The notes: generated by a model from the letters alone, not told the origin. DNA of 64,000 nt from Nitrosococcus halophilus Nc 4 (GCF_000024725.1 NC_013960.1:1634261-1698260), one strand, 5' to 3'; counted from the stretch's first letter, positions 50,472 through 59,336 are shown. A program made the numbers and translations.

Positions 50472-51410
50472 CTAGCGCATTAACCGAACCCCGGAAGGAT
50501 GGTTTGAACCATGGACCTGGGCGTGGCAGTTCAAGCACCCCTTCAACAAGAGCCGATCCGCCACTCCCCTTGGTGGGACGCCCGTGCCACTATAAAGGGT
50601 GCTGGGATGAAAGGCTTCCATATGACATTGCTGGCAGAGCCAAGGGGTTCTGACCTTGAGTAACCTGGGCTGAGTAGTGCCATGGGGGGCATGGCAGTGG
50701 CGACAATCTTCTCGCACTGGGGCATGCTCCCATAGAAAAGGTCCCCGCTTTTCAGGATGGCAGAGGTAGCAGGTTTCATTGACCGTCGCCTTGAGCAATA
50801 GTTTGGGTCCAAAGGAACCATGGGGATTATGGCAGTCGCTACAGGCCACCTTGCCTTCCTCGATGGGGTGGTGTGAAAAGCGACGGACCTGAGCCCTTTG
50901 GGGGCCGTGGCAGTCATAACAAACTTCTGGCTGGGACGCCTTAATCTGCACCTTGTCCTGCCAAGCGTGTATCTGGTGGCAGGCGGCGCAGGCCACATCG
51001 GCAAATTGATGCGAGCTTCCCTGCCAGTTTATTCTTTCTCCTCCCTCATGGCAGTTGAGGCAAACTTGGTTCTGCTCGGCGACTGAGGTTGGCGAGTGGG
51101 GGCCAAATCGGACTGGAATCGTTTCCTTCCGAGGGCTTTTAAGGTGTTCAGTGCCGGGTCCATGGCAGCTTTCACAGCCATGGGCAGCAAAAGGGGTTCG
51201 TGGATCGGCTTGTTGTGCATGGGGCGTTTGCAAAATCACAGTCACCGACGGATTTTGGTGGCAGCCGGTACAGGACTCTACGCCGCGCTCGGTATACTGG
51301 GCCTTGGGGAGGTTGGCGCTCGGCGCTTCTTCCGCTATAGCGATTTGAGCAATTATTAAACTAACTAGTAATGCTCGCAATACGCTGGTAGCCACGGAAA
51401 GTAAGTGCAT
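50472..51410 (-). CDS. Decaheme cytochrome c, MtrA/DmsE family
   Basis: A 312-residue periplasmic cytochrome with exactly ten CXXCH motifs (first CTGCH, then CESCH, CLNCH, CAACH, CYDCH, CSDCH, CYLCH, CRHCH, CQQCH and CLNCH). ATG at 51408-51410 opens a signal sequence ending AQIAIAEE. The motif spacing is that of the MtrA/DmsE/PioA line that threads through an MtrB barrel. It is upstream of the barrel by 53 bases. Direction of electron flow (respiration to an extracellular acceptor or oxidation of an extracellular donor such as Fe(II)) cannot be told. Confidence 0.93.
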   Translation of the reverse strand: MHLLSVATSVLRALLVSLIIAQIAIAEEAPSANLPKAQYTERGVESCTGCHQNPSVTVILQTPHAQQADPRTPFAAHGCESCHGPGTEHLKSPRKETIPVRFGPHSPTSVAEQNQVCLNCHEGGERINWQGSSHQFADVACAACHQIHAWQDKVQIKASQPEVCYDCHGPQRAQVRRFSHHPIEEGKVACSDCHNPHGSFGPKLLLKATVNETCYLCHPEKRGPFLWEHAPVREDCRHCHAPHGTTQPRLLKVRTPWLCQQCHMEAFHPSTLYSGTGVPPRGVADRLLLKGCLNCHAQVHGSNHPSGVRLMR

Positions 51411-52159
51411 GGGGTATTTTCTCCAGCAGGATTGCCCTGGGACAATCAAAAAAATTTTTATTTTTTGTTATTGGGGATTGGTTAATTTATATCTAGTCGC
51501 TGATGAGCTTCTAATCAAGCTGCCAAATTAACAATTAAGGATTGTGGCATGATGATCAGCAGAGAACAGCAACGGTACTCCTGGCCGGTCTTCTCAATCA
51601 AAAAGGCCCGTGAGGCGACTCAAGTTTTGATGGGGGAAGGATTAATTCCTAGAGCACCAGAGCATTAACGGTAGTGATTTGGAAATAGAAGAACGAGATC
51701 CTTTGATTTGATAATGGAGGACCTTTGGCTTATACGAGCCAGCATGGACCACAGCCTTTGAGTTCATTGGAGGAAGCAATCTTGGCATTCGCTGCGACCG
51801 GAATTACTGGTTTCTGCTTGGGAGAAAGGAAACAGCAACATGGCGTACTTGCAGATTGGTTGAGAGTGGAAAAAAGATCCTTGAGCTCTCCATCAAAATT
51901 CCTAGGCCTGGTCCTCGAAAGGAGCGTAACGTCAAAACATTCACGGTTTTGGAAAAGCAATTATTAACCACTGAGTTAAATATGCAAGCCTCAATGCAAT
52001 CAACGCGACATCCAAAGGCAGTTCAATTAACATTAGGCAGCCATCCCTATGGTGAGGAAATAAGAACCTGGGTTATAGAAACCCGGTTTTATACGCATAT
52101 GCAGATCAGTCTCGATGCAGCTTATCGCTCTGAACCCCTTCAGATAGCAAAGTAAGCGT
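51411..52159. other. Region with degraded coding remnants
   Basis: No intact gene. A 39-codon frame at 51549-51668 has no clear ribosome site. At 51725-51967, plus strand, the frame LSSLEEAILAFAATGITGF resembles the start of nitroreductase-like proteins but quickly loses sense. An overlapping 99-codon frame (51856-52155) is not recognised. I read this as old coding debris between the decaheme and cytochrome-LysM genes. A possible promoter for the cytochrome operon is not obvious. Confidence 0.35.
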
Positions 52160-52873
52160 TTATGAGTTCTTGGGCGCAGGAGGAAGAGTTAGCTCCATTC
52201 CTACGCTTATGATGTTAGGGTCCTTAATCTTGTCCCGGTTGGCTTCATAGATAAGAGGCCATTGAGTGGGATCACCGTAGGCCCGCTCAGCGATGAGAGA
52301 TAAGGTATCATCCTGCTGGACAATCACTGTCTTGGCTGCTGGAGATACTTCAGCCTGTTTCAGTTCTTCCTCTCCTTTCTCCACTCGTGGTGTAGCGGCT
52401 ACCTCAGGCTGCTTGGGGGCAGGCACCGGCTCCCCATCAGGAGGTGTTGTTGCCACCGGAGCCCAGGGATGCAAGATTTGAAGGTAGACTACCAGTGTGT
52501 CCAGGTCTTCCGGCTTGAGTTCGCGATAGCGCTGTTTTCTCTCGCGAACGCCTTCCGGTAGCCGTTTCGCTACTTCTTTTGCACCGATGATCCACTTGCG
52601 GATCTCGTCCCCGGATCGGTGTGCACCTACATTGTCTAGTGGTGCGCGTGGATTACCGATACCAGCAATGCTGTGACAGAAGGCGCAGCCCTGAGCCTCG
52701 TAAACAGCTTTGCCGCGAGCGATGCGCTTAGCCAGGGTATTGGTGGAGGTAGGTGTTGTCGTGGGTGCAGGTACAGGCGCGGATGGGTTCTGAATCCACG
52801 CGAAGGTGAAGGCTAGCAGGAGGACAAATGCTGCCACCAGGGCAGCGATCCAATGTGCTAGTTGCTCGCGCAT
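52160..52873 (-). CDS. Cytochrome c domain joined to LysM domain
   Basis: A 237-residue membrane-anchored protein. The N-terminus is a membrane helix (WIAALVAAFVLLLAFTFAW), followed by a Pro/Thr linker, a class I cytochrome c domain with CAFCH and PRAPLDNVGAHRSGDEIRKWI, another Pro/Glu-rich linker and a C-terminal LysM domain (TLSLIAERAYGDPTQWPLIYEANRDKIKDP). The LysM should hold the haem domain on peptidoglycan. It lies 8 bases after the flavoprotein gene, so it may carry electrons from that enzyme. I do not know an experimentally described protein with this domain order. Confidence 0.85.
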   Translation of the reverse strand: MREQLAHWIAALVAAFVLLLAFTFAWIQNPSAPVPAPTTTPTSTNTLAKRIARGKAVYEAQGCAFCHSIAGIGNPRAPLDNVGAHRSGDEIRKWIIGAKEVAKRLPEGVRERKQRYRELKPEDLDTLVVYLQILHPWAPVATTPPDGEPVPAPKQPEVAATPRVEKGEEELKQAEVSPAAKTVIVQQDDTLSLIAERAYGDPTQWPLIYEANRDKIKDPNIISVGMELTLPPAPKNS

Positions 52874-52881
52874 ACCTTTTT

Positions 52882-54201
52882 CTACACTAGCTCAAATAGC
52901 TCAAAATGCACCTGGGCAAGGGGCACTCCGCTTCTATACAGGGTGCGTTGGACCGCTTCGCTCATGGGTTTGGGTCCGCACAAAAAATAGTGCAACTCAC
53001 GATGGTTTTGCGGCAGCCTTCGTTGCAAGAGGGCGTCGGTAATTCGCCCCCGTTCGCCGGTCCACTCCGGCGGCGGCTTCTCGATCACATGTACCACTGA
53101 GATATTGAGGCGCTCCCTTAGATGTTCCAATTCATCTCGGAAGATGACGTTCTCCCAGTAGAGGTTGGCATAGATAAGGTGTAAGGGACGGGAGTCCCCT
53201 CGGTCCGCGAGCGTTCTCAGCATGCTCATTATCGGGGTAATGCCTATGCCTCCCGCAATGAACGCAAAGCCTACTGCCTGGGGGTACCTGTCCACGCTGA
53301 ATACACCATAGGGACCATCCACATAGGCAATCTCCCCTGCTGTAACCTGGGGGATGGTGCGCGTGAAATCTCCCCGCGCCTTGATGGTGAACTCTAACCG
53401 CTTGCTTCGTTTGGCGCTGGAAGAGAACGAGAAAGGATGCTCCTCGAAGCGAAAGGGGGATCTCCCAAGGGTGAGCCAGGCGAACTGTCCTGGTTGGAAA
53501 TTCATACCAGGGTGGCTTTCCGGTTCGAGCGCGACGGTCCAAGCCTGCCCCCGTTCGGGCCGGACTGCTATGACCCGGTAAGGTGCCCTTGATAGCAACC
53601 AAGGCTTGAGCACCCGTACGTAGCCGACCAGCCCTACCCAGAACAAGGTGTATGCTATCCACAACCATTGTTTCCAAGGTGCCCGAGTATAATAGCCTAC
53701 GCCGGCGATGTGCACGACAGCCAAAATAAAGGCCAATGTGGCCAGTAGCGCATGCAGAATGCGCCAATACTTGTAATTGATCCCCAATGGCTTACGCCAT
53801 AGGGAGGTCACGATTACCACGATAAAGAGCACGAAGGCGGTTCGTCCGGCGGTCATGTAACCGGGCGCCTGAAGCGGATTGAGTACTCCTAGCGCCGCAG
53901 GATAGGCAACCCACAAGATGGCGAAGTGGAGGAGGAGAAAACCCATGCCGATGATCGCCACTAGACGGTGGAAGTAGTAAATAATGTCTATTCCAAAAGG
54001 CGCAGTCGTCCGCCGAAAGCGGGCAGTGAGGGCAAATTGTATACCCATGATTGCCATGCCGCCGAACCCGAGCGCCATGGAAAAATCCCACCACAATCCG
54101 GCGCCAGGCGGCACCGGCCCGATTAGCAGGAGCGGTAAGGGGGCGGAAACGAGAACTAGGTAGATACCAATCCACAGGAGAGCGCGGGCAAGGGTTTTCA
54201 T
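52882..54201 (-). CDS. Ferric-reductase-like membrane flavocytochrome
   Basis: A 439-residue membrane oxidoreductase. Five to six helices (LARALLWIGIYLVLVSAPLPLLL through HALLATLAFILAVVHIAG) carry histidine pairs (YYFHRLVAII, LLLHFAIL, RILHALL, VVHIAG) for two haems. The C-terminal half is a ferredoxin-NADP reductase-type domain with HPFSFSSSA (FAD), FIAGGIGITPIMSML and YFLCGPKPM (NAD(P)H). It should move electrons from cytoplasmic NAD(P)H across the inner membrane. Immediately followed by the cytochrome-LysM gene, it could supply electrons to the decaheme-porin conduit 1-2 kb downstream. Confidence 0.9.
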   Translation of the reverse strand: MKTLARALLWIGIYLVLVSAPLPLLLIGPVPPGAGLWWDFSMALGFGGMAIMGIQFALTARFRRTTAPFGIDIIYYFHRLVAIIGMGFLLLHFAILWVAYPAALGVLNPLQAPGYMTAGRTAFVLFIVVIVTSLWRKPLGINYKYWRILHALLATLAFILAVVHIAGVGYYTRAPWKQWLWIAYTLFWVGLVGYVRVLKPWLLSRAPYRVIAVRPERGQAWTVALEPESHPGMNFQPGQFAWLTLGRSPFRFEEHPFSFSSSAKRSKRLEFTIKARGDFTRTIPQVTAGEIAYVDGPYGVFSVDRYPQAVGFAFIAGGIGITPIMSMLRTLADRGDSRPLHLIYANLYWENVIFRDELEHLRERLNISVVHVIEKPPPEWTGERGRITDALLQRRLPQNHRELHYFLCGPKPMSEAVQRTLYRSGVPLAQVHFELFELV

Positions 54202-54439
54202 AAGAATGGGATCGCTAAGATGACACGCCTTGTGAAAGTCAGGGACATGATCTATTGTGGCTGAAGCGGAACTACAGCTATGTTTAGGTCTGCTGCCAGA
54301 TTTTTTCTATACCTGGCCGGTGGTAACTTTCAACCGTGAGACGGTACTTTTCTACAGGCGCCGTATTCATTCATCTCTCCCGCGCAAATTCTTACAATTT
54401 CTTCAGAAAAATGTCAGTACAAAGTCCAGCATTGCTGGG

Positions 54440-54934
54440 TTAACTGGTTCGCAAACGCCGCCTGGCCAAGATAAGCGAAACGCTCACTGAAATAAGCAGG
54501 GCGGCTAGGGTGAGCTCGAGTAATAAGAAGGCGCTAATCTTGAAATAGGCAAATGCCGGGTGGACGAAGCGCACTAGCCAACCGCCGGCTTCATTAGCCA
54601 CTGCGGCAAAAAAGGTCAGGCCGGAGAGCCAAATTTTGAGAGAAGCGGGAAGTTCCGTAAACAGCATCAGATGAGCTAAGGTGAGCACCAGAATACCCAT
54701 GGAAAAAAGATGGAAGTGGGACACCTCTAGCAAGCTTTGGTAGCTAATGGGTCGGGTGAAGTCTTCTTCCGAGCCCAAGTAATAATCCACTACAGAGCTA
54801 GGCGTTAAACCCATTTGGTGGAAATACATCAATCCATTGCTGACCCAAAGGAGAGCAATGTAGCCCAGGAAAAGCAGGATAAGGGTATTTAATAGGGCAC
54901 GGCGGCGGTGGTCTCTAGGGGCAAAAAAACGCAT
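54440..54934 (-). CDS. Four-helix membrane protein, unknown
   Basis: A 164-residue inner-membrane protein. Four hydrophobic segments are seen: LNTLILLFLGYIALLWVSNGL, FHLFSMGILVLTLAHLMLFTEL, LKIWLSGLTFFAAVANEAGGWL and FKISAFLLLELTLAALLISVSVSL. Histidines in EVSHFHLFSMG and LAHLML could bind haem b. It is found 238 bases from the flavocytochrome gene, upstream of it. A quinol or haem role is only a guess. Confidence 0.6.
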   Translation of the reverse strand: MRFFAPRDHRRRALLNTLILLFLGYIALLWVSNGLMYFHQMGLTPSSVVDYYLGSEEDFTRPISYQSLLEVSHFHLFSMGILVLTLAHLMLFTELPASLKIWLSGLTFFAAVANEAGGWLVRFVHPAFAYFKISAFLLLELTLAALLISVSVSLILARRRLRTS

Positions 54935-55011
54935 AGGTATTCCTCCCTCTCCTCTGCAATGCTCAGTCGAAGTGGTGCAGGTCCGCTGTTCTTCCTGTCT
55001 GCCCCCTTTCT

Positions 55012-55677
55012 CTAGAAGGATTGTCCTGTAAGTTGGTAATACTGGGCTTCAACCCAGCGTTGCACATTAGGATGAGGGAGCGGCGGCTGGCCAAAGTGGA
55101 AAGTCAGCCCCTTAAGATCGTTTCGGATTGCCCCCTCGATTCCCCCTGCAGAAAGCAACACAGGAATGACTACGGCTTTGCCATGGTAGCTCGCCTCCTG
55201 AGCAGCGGTGCGGAAAGCTTCCCGGGCTCTAGCCCTGATCGCCTCCGGGGCATCGGTTCTATGGGTGAGGTAACGCACCTCGTGGAACCTCCCCTGGCGA
55301 TGAAGGTAATGGGCATGGGTAGCAAGGTCTTCGAGCCAACGACGGTTCTCTTCCTCGGTATTAGGGCCATGGGCGATCAGAATGACCGTGGTCTTTTCGG
55401 GTGATGTCCCCATCGCCAAGGCCCGCTCTAAGAGGATTTCGCTAACGAGTGGGTGATCATCCATGGCTTTGCCGAAGGCCACTTCAGTGGGAAATTTTTC
55501 ATTGAGTTGCTCGGCCAACCGTGCCACGTTCTTATTCCACAGAGTGCTCCGCTGACTGGGTTCGGGTTCTACGCCATGGGCGAGGAGCAGAAGTCCCCCG
55601 TGTTCTTGCGCAGGCGTTGCAGCACTGCAGAACAGAAGAACCAGAAAAAGCCAACAATGTATTGTTTTCTGTATCAT
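55012..55677 (-). CDS. Exported chelatase-like protein, CbiX/CbiK type
   Basis: A 221-residue protein that resembles sirohydrochlorin cobalt/iron chelatases: LLLLAHGVEPEP carries the metal-binding histidine of the first strand, VILIAHGPN the second, and FRTAAQEASYHGKAVVIPVLLSAGG the conserved helix and strand. It has a clear signal peptide (TIHCWLFLVLLFCSAATPAQEHG), so the mature protein is periplasmic, unlike cytoplasmic CbiX. It may deliver metal to a periplasmic protein or be a receptor of altered function. The next gene downstream on the strand is the four-helix membrane protein. Confidence 0.8.
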   Translation of the reverse strand: MIQKTIHCWLFLVLLFCSAATPAQEHGGLLLLAHGVEPEPSQRSTLWNKNVARLAEQLNEKFPTEVAFGKAMDDHPLVSEILLERALAMGTSPEKTTVILIAHGPNTEEENRRWLEDLATHAHYLHRQGRFHEVRYLTHRTDAPEAIRARAREAFRTAAQEASYHGKAVVIPVLLSAGGIEGAIRNDLKGLTFHFGQPPLPHPNVQRWVEAQYYQLTGQSF

Positions 55678-55999
55678 GTTTTGTCTTCAGGTCCAGAATG
55701 ATCCACCCAGAGCCTCAAGAGCTGGCGGCCGATGGCCGACAAGGGAGAGCCTAGGTAACCAAAATTAAACAGGTGTGTCTACTGACAATCTTCTGAATCT
55801 GCCCCAAAATGGAACCTCCTTAGTTATTAAGTTAAGTGCAAATGAGAAGAACTTCTAGCAGCATTTACAAAAAGGGACAGCTTTGCGCTTGATTCATTTG
55901 GACGGAAAGTCCAATCAATACTACGCTGTTAAGAGGGACTCCAAAGAGTAAAGATTGGTATCAAAATTTCTTCAACAGAGATCCTTCTGATGTGGCTCA
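55678..55999. other. Non-coding stretch
   Basis: Between the start of the chelatase-like gene and the HMA-domain remnant. No gene, no clear promoter or repeat seen. Confidence 0.5.
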
Positions 56000-56302
56000 A
56001 AGTCCCTTCATGTCCATGGGCTTCCCAAAAGGATACGCTTTCGCGTGCCCCAGTTGAGCATGCCTCACTGCAAGGGAGCGGCGTTAGAATCATATTTGTT
56101 AGCCAGCGCTGGGGTAGAACGAGTCCGGGCAAATGACTATGCCCACAGTTCGGTTTGGTCCGGCATGGTCATCGAAGAAGGCCATCCCAAAATCAAAGTA
56201 ACCTGGGTGGGGGATCAAACCACCACGGTCCACATCACCCGCTCTCTTCGCCGCCGCTCTCCTCAATGGGGCAACGATTGCCGGAACTGCTGCGGCCCAT
56301 GA
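56000..56302 (+). pseudogene. Remnant of an HMA-domain metal protein or P-type ATPase N-terminus
   Basis: The frame from 56000 reads VHGLPKRIRFRVPQL, a near-canonical HMA_2 start (usually H-x-LPGRIRFR), then AALESYLLASAGVERVRAN, which matches the HMA_2 helix/turn. After SSVW the sequence departs (a fragment VIEEG, then TTTVHITRSL, resembling actuator motifs of P-type ATPases) and soon ends. No start codon or full domain set survives. It is probably a deleted remnant of a second metal ATPase next to the MerR cluster. Confidence 0.6.
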
Positions 56303-56422
56303 AGCAACGCCCGAATGGATAGTTCAAATACCTCAAAGGGCTATTTTGGCTCGCCGAACCGTCCTTATCCTTACTGGAAACCCAGAGATTACTATTAACT
56401 CACTCAAATCGCGACCTCTACA

Positions 56423-56863
56423 ATGAAAAATCTCAATCTTATGTTTATCGGTAAGCTAGCACAACTCGTTGAAGTCAATGTGCAAACGATACGTTACTAT
56501 GAACGAATAGGTTTGTTGCCTCCACCCACGCGCACGAAAAATGGCTATCGCGTTTATAACGAAAAGGCATTAAACCGCTTGCGGTTTATCAAGCAGGCGC
56601 AAGCTTTAGGTTTTTCACTGGCTGAAATCAAGACAATATTGGCGCTGTCCACTACAGGCCAATGCCCTTGTCCTCAGGTACGCCAATTTGCTAAAGCAAA
56701 ATTGTGGGAAGTAGACCAAAAACTTAAAGAATTGTTTACCTATCGTCAAACCTTAGCTGGATTGATCAGACATTGGGACAGGACGCCGGACAAGGCGTCG
56801 GACGAAGTGGTGTGTACTCTCATCGAATCTTCTGATGAGAGGGCAGAGAAGCCTAAAAGCTAA
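56423..56863 (+). CDS. MerR-family metal-responsive regulator
   Basis: A 146-residue regulator. The N-terminal winged helix (FIGKLAQLVEVNVQTIRYYERIGLLPPP) is the MerR signature, followed by the dimer helix. Metal-ligand candidates are C81, C83 (GQCPCPQ) and C131 (VVCTLIE), placed like the cysteines of MerR/ZntR/PbrR-type sensors. It stands upstream of, and in the same direction as, the metal cluster at 57109-61971, whose promoter carries a MerR-type operator. Confidence 0.9.
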   Translation: MKNLNLMFIGKLAQLVEVNVQTIRYYERIGLLPPPTRTKNGYRVYNEKALNRLRFIKQAQALGFSLAEIKTILALSTTGQCPCPQVRQFAKAKLWEVDQKLKELFTYRQTLAGLIRHWDRTPDKASDEVVCTLIESSDERAEKPKS

Positions 56864-57024
56864 AAACTCCTGATCCCCCGCATCAATGGAATTTCACTTG
56901 ATGCGCTACCCCCCCTCACCGAAACTAACCCTCCTCCCACTTGATTCTCTAATTCGCGTTTATTCGCGGCTAAACATATAAATCTATAAATCCGTTTCCA
57001 AATCCCTGCGTAAAGAAATCATCC

Positions 57025-57056
57025 TTGACCCTATACCTAGATATAAGGTCTAGATT
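57025..57056 (+). promoter_or_regulatory. MerR-type promoter/operator of the metal cluster
   Basis: A -35 box TTGACC (57025-57030) and a -10-like TAGATT (57051-57056) are separated by 20 bases (19 if CTAGAT is used), the stretched spacing remodelled by MerR proteins. Between them GACCCTATA-cctaga-TATAAGGTC-type arms form an imperfect dyad (57027-57050). It is 52 bases upstream of the MerP-like start. Confidence 0.75.
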
Positions 57057-57108
57057 AGGCCAAAGTTCGGAAAAGTGGGTCTTTGGATAGGAGAAACAGG
57101 TATCACCT

Positions 57109-57405
57109 ATGAAACAAGCAGTCCTTATTTTTTTAGGGGTATTTCTGCTGGGAGCAGGGGCTTTGGCCAGTGAAACGACCTATCACCTTAAGGTCGATGG
57201 CATCAGCTGTCCCTTTTGCGCCTATGGGATTGAGAAGGCGTTTTCTCAGCTTGAGGGCATCAAAATTGCTCAAACGGATTTGGAGAAGGGGGTGGTGGTA
57301 GTCACCATGGAAGAGGGTAAAAGCCTGGATGAAGCTACAGCCCGCAAAGTGGTCGTCAAGACTGGATTTACGCTGCGAGGATTTAAAAAGGTCCCTAAGC
57401 CCTAG
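57109..57405 (+). CDS. Periplasmic MerP-like heavy-metal-binding protein
   Basis: A 98-residue exported HMA protein. The signal is KQAVLIFLGVFLLGAGALAS; the mature part has YHLKVDGISCPFCAYGIEKAFSQLEG with the metal CxxC and VKTGFTLRGFKKV at the end. It is the first gene of the MerR-controlled cluster and probably catches the metal in the periplasm before the P-type ATPase. Metal unspecified (mercury, copper, zinc or another thiophilic ion). Confidence 0.88.
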   Translation: MKQAVLIFLGVFLLGAGALASETTYHLKVDGISCPFCAYGIEKAFSQLEGIKIAQTDLEKGVVVVTMEEGKSLDEATARKVVVKTGFTLRGFKKVPKP

Positions 57406-57436
57406 CCTCCCTCTGGAAAACAGAAAAGACGCTGCG

Positions 57437-58342
57437 ATGGATAAAGCGAAACTTAGCCTGTTCTCCGCCGCGTTAGGGGGATTAAGTAGCCTCGTACCGC
57501 CGGTCGCTGCTGCCCCGACCACCTTCAATACCGCCTTGCCCGTCAGCCAGGGAGAAGTACTGCTACGGGCGCAAACGCAGTTTTTGCGGGCTAGCGAGGA
57601 TCCTGGTCCTCTTGACCGGGAGCTTGAAGTTCTGGTTTTTCCTCTGGTGGGGGTTTATGGCCTGACGCCGCGATTAGCCCTGTTTGGTATCTTTCCCCTT
57701 TTGGATAAGGAGCTTGAGGTGAATACTCCTTTGGGCCGTCAAACCCGTGAGGTGAGTGGCCTGGGCGACAGCACCTTTCTAGCCCGTTACATCGTCTACT
57801 GGTGGGATGCACCGGGGGAGACCTTCCGCATTGCGCCCTTTGTTGGCCTGGAGGCCCCTATCGGAGAAGATGACGAGCGGGATGCGCTGGGGCGCCTGCC
57901 CCAGCCGCTGCAGCTCGGTTCTGGCTCCTGGGATCCCTTGGCTGGGGGGGTGCTGACCTGGCAAACATTAGAGTGGGAGTTTGACGCTTCGGTTTCCTAT
58001 CAAGCTAACACAGAGGCCAATGAGTTCGAGTTCGGGGATGTGGCGCGTTTGGATATGTTGTATCAGCGGCGAGTGGGATCGTTTCATTGGCAAGGAGGTG
58101 TGCCCCATTTTCTTTATGCTGGGCTAGAAAGTAACCTGATTTGGCAGGATCGCAGCCAGATCGTCGGCCGGAATGACCCCAATTCAGGCGGGCTGACTTG
58201 GTTTTTAGCTCCGGGGCTGCAATATATCACCCGGCGCTTTGTGGTGGAGATGGCGGTACAAATCCCCGTGGTGCAGGATCTTAATGGCCAAGCCTTAGAA
58301 ACGGACTTTAATGTTATTCTCAGCTTCCGCATGAATTTCTGA
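57437..58342 (+). CDS. Outer-membrane transporter-like beta-barrel protein
   Basis: A 301-residue protein with signal (LSLFSAALGGLSSLVPPVAAA). The body shows alternating strands, LTPRLALFGIFPLLDKELEV, GLGDSTFLARYIVYWWD, and ends in F (VILSFRMNF), as in the barrel family of phenol/metal-related transporters (MetA-pathway type, PF13557). The ATG at 57437 is chosen; a longer frame overlaps the MerP-like gene. It could provide an outer-membrane path for the metal. Confidence 0.75.
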   Translation: MDKAKLSLFSAALGGLSSLVPPVAAAPTTFNTALPVSQGEVLLRAQTQFLRASEDPGPLDRELEVLVFPLVGVYGLTPRLALFGIFPLLDKELEVNTPLGRQTREVSGLGDSTFLARYIVYWWDAPGETFRIAPFVGLEAPIGEDDERDALGRLPQPLQLGSGSWDPLAGGVLTWQTLEWEFDASVSYQANTEANEFEFGDVARLDMLYQRRVGSFHWQGGVPHFLYAGLESNLIWQDRSQIVGRNDPNSGGLTWFLAPGLQYITRRFVVEMAVQIPVVQDLNGQALETDFNVILSFRMNF

Positions 58343-58361
58343 GTAGGGAAAGGAAAACGTA

Positions 58362-59336
58362 ATGCGTATGCTCCGCCGATTATTCTTTGGCTTTGTACTC
58401 TTATTTCTGGTACTGGTGGGGGTCGGCTGGTGGCTATGGATTCCCGCCCCCCAGGAACCGCCCTATCGGTTGGTCGCCGTTTGGGGCGAAAAGGGAACAG
58501 GTCCGGGCCAGTTCAATGAGCCGACTGGGATTGCGGTTACCGAGACCGAGGTGTTTGTCGCCGATAGCCGTAATGCCCGAATCCAGGTCTTCGACTATGG
58601 CGGCCACTTCAAACGCCAATTGGGTGGCCGCGGCGAAGGTCCAGGACAGCTGGGTCGCCCTATGAATCTGGTTATTGCGGGTGATGAGCTTTATGTGGCT
58701 GATTACTGGAATGATCGGATCCAGGTATTCGGATTGGATGGCACGCCCCAGCGCGTCATCGGCCACAGCGGTTCTGGACCCGGGGAGTTCAATGCCCCTG
58801 GGGGAGTGGCCATTGCCCCCGACGGTGATCTTTATGTGGCCGATTTCTATAACCAACGGATTCAGCAGCTGCGTGCTGATGGAAGTTTTATTCAGCAGTG
58901 GGGTGAAACGAGTAATCCAGGCTGGCGAGCCGGTCAGTTCATCTACCCTACGGATGTGGCCCTCTCTCCAAAGGGAACCCTCTATGTGGCCGACGGTTAT
59001 GCCGACCGGATCCAGGTATTTGCTCCGGATGGGACATTTTCCCATAAGTGGGGTGGGCCGTTGGCTATTAATCTATTTGGTCCCTTCAACGGTTGGTTCA
59101 CCACCGTCACTTCCCTTACTGTCGGACCCCAAGGCCAGGTTTATGTGGCCGATTTCTACAATAACCGGATTCAAAAGTTCACCTCAGGGGGAAAATTTCT
59201 GACCGGTTTTGGCCTTAAAGATACTCCTCGCCACCGGCCAGGCACAGCCATCGCGGTGGTGGTAGCCCCCAAGGGGACGGTATTTGTGGCTGATTTCGCC
59301 AATAACCGGGTCCAGAAATGGCGTCCGCGAGATTGA
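58362..59336 (+). CDS. NHL-repeat beta-propeller protein, membrane anchored
   Basis: A 324-residue protein with an N-terminal membrane anchor (LFFGFVLLFLVLVGVGWWLWI). Six NHL blades follow with the repeats GPGQFNEPTGIAV, GPGQLGRPMNLVI, GPGEFNAPGGVAI and RAGQFIYPTDVAL, each with a YVAD-x-N-D/N-R-IQ strand. Propellers of this kind bind other proteins or peptides. Placed between the barrel and the ATPase in the metal cluster, it may hold the envelope parts together. No enzymatic motif seen. Confidence 0.88.
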   Translation: MRMLRRLFFGFVLLFLVLVGVGWWLWIPAPQEPPYRLVAVWGEKGTGPGQFNEPTGIAVTETEVFVADSRNARIQVFDYGGHFKRQLGGRGEGPGQLGRPMNLVIAGDELYVADYWNDRIQVFGLDGTPQRVIGHSGSGPGEFNAPGGVAIAPDGDLYVADFYNQRIQQLRADGSFIQQWGETSNPGWRAGQFIYPTDVALSPKGTLYVADGYADRIQVFAPDGTFSHKWGGPLAINLFGPFNGWFTTVTSLTVGPQGQVYVADFYNNRIQKFTSGGKFLTGFGLKDTPRHRPGTAIAVVVAPKGTVFVADFANNRVQKWRPRD

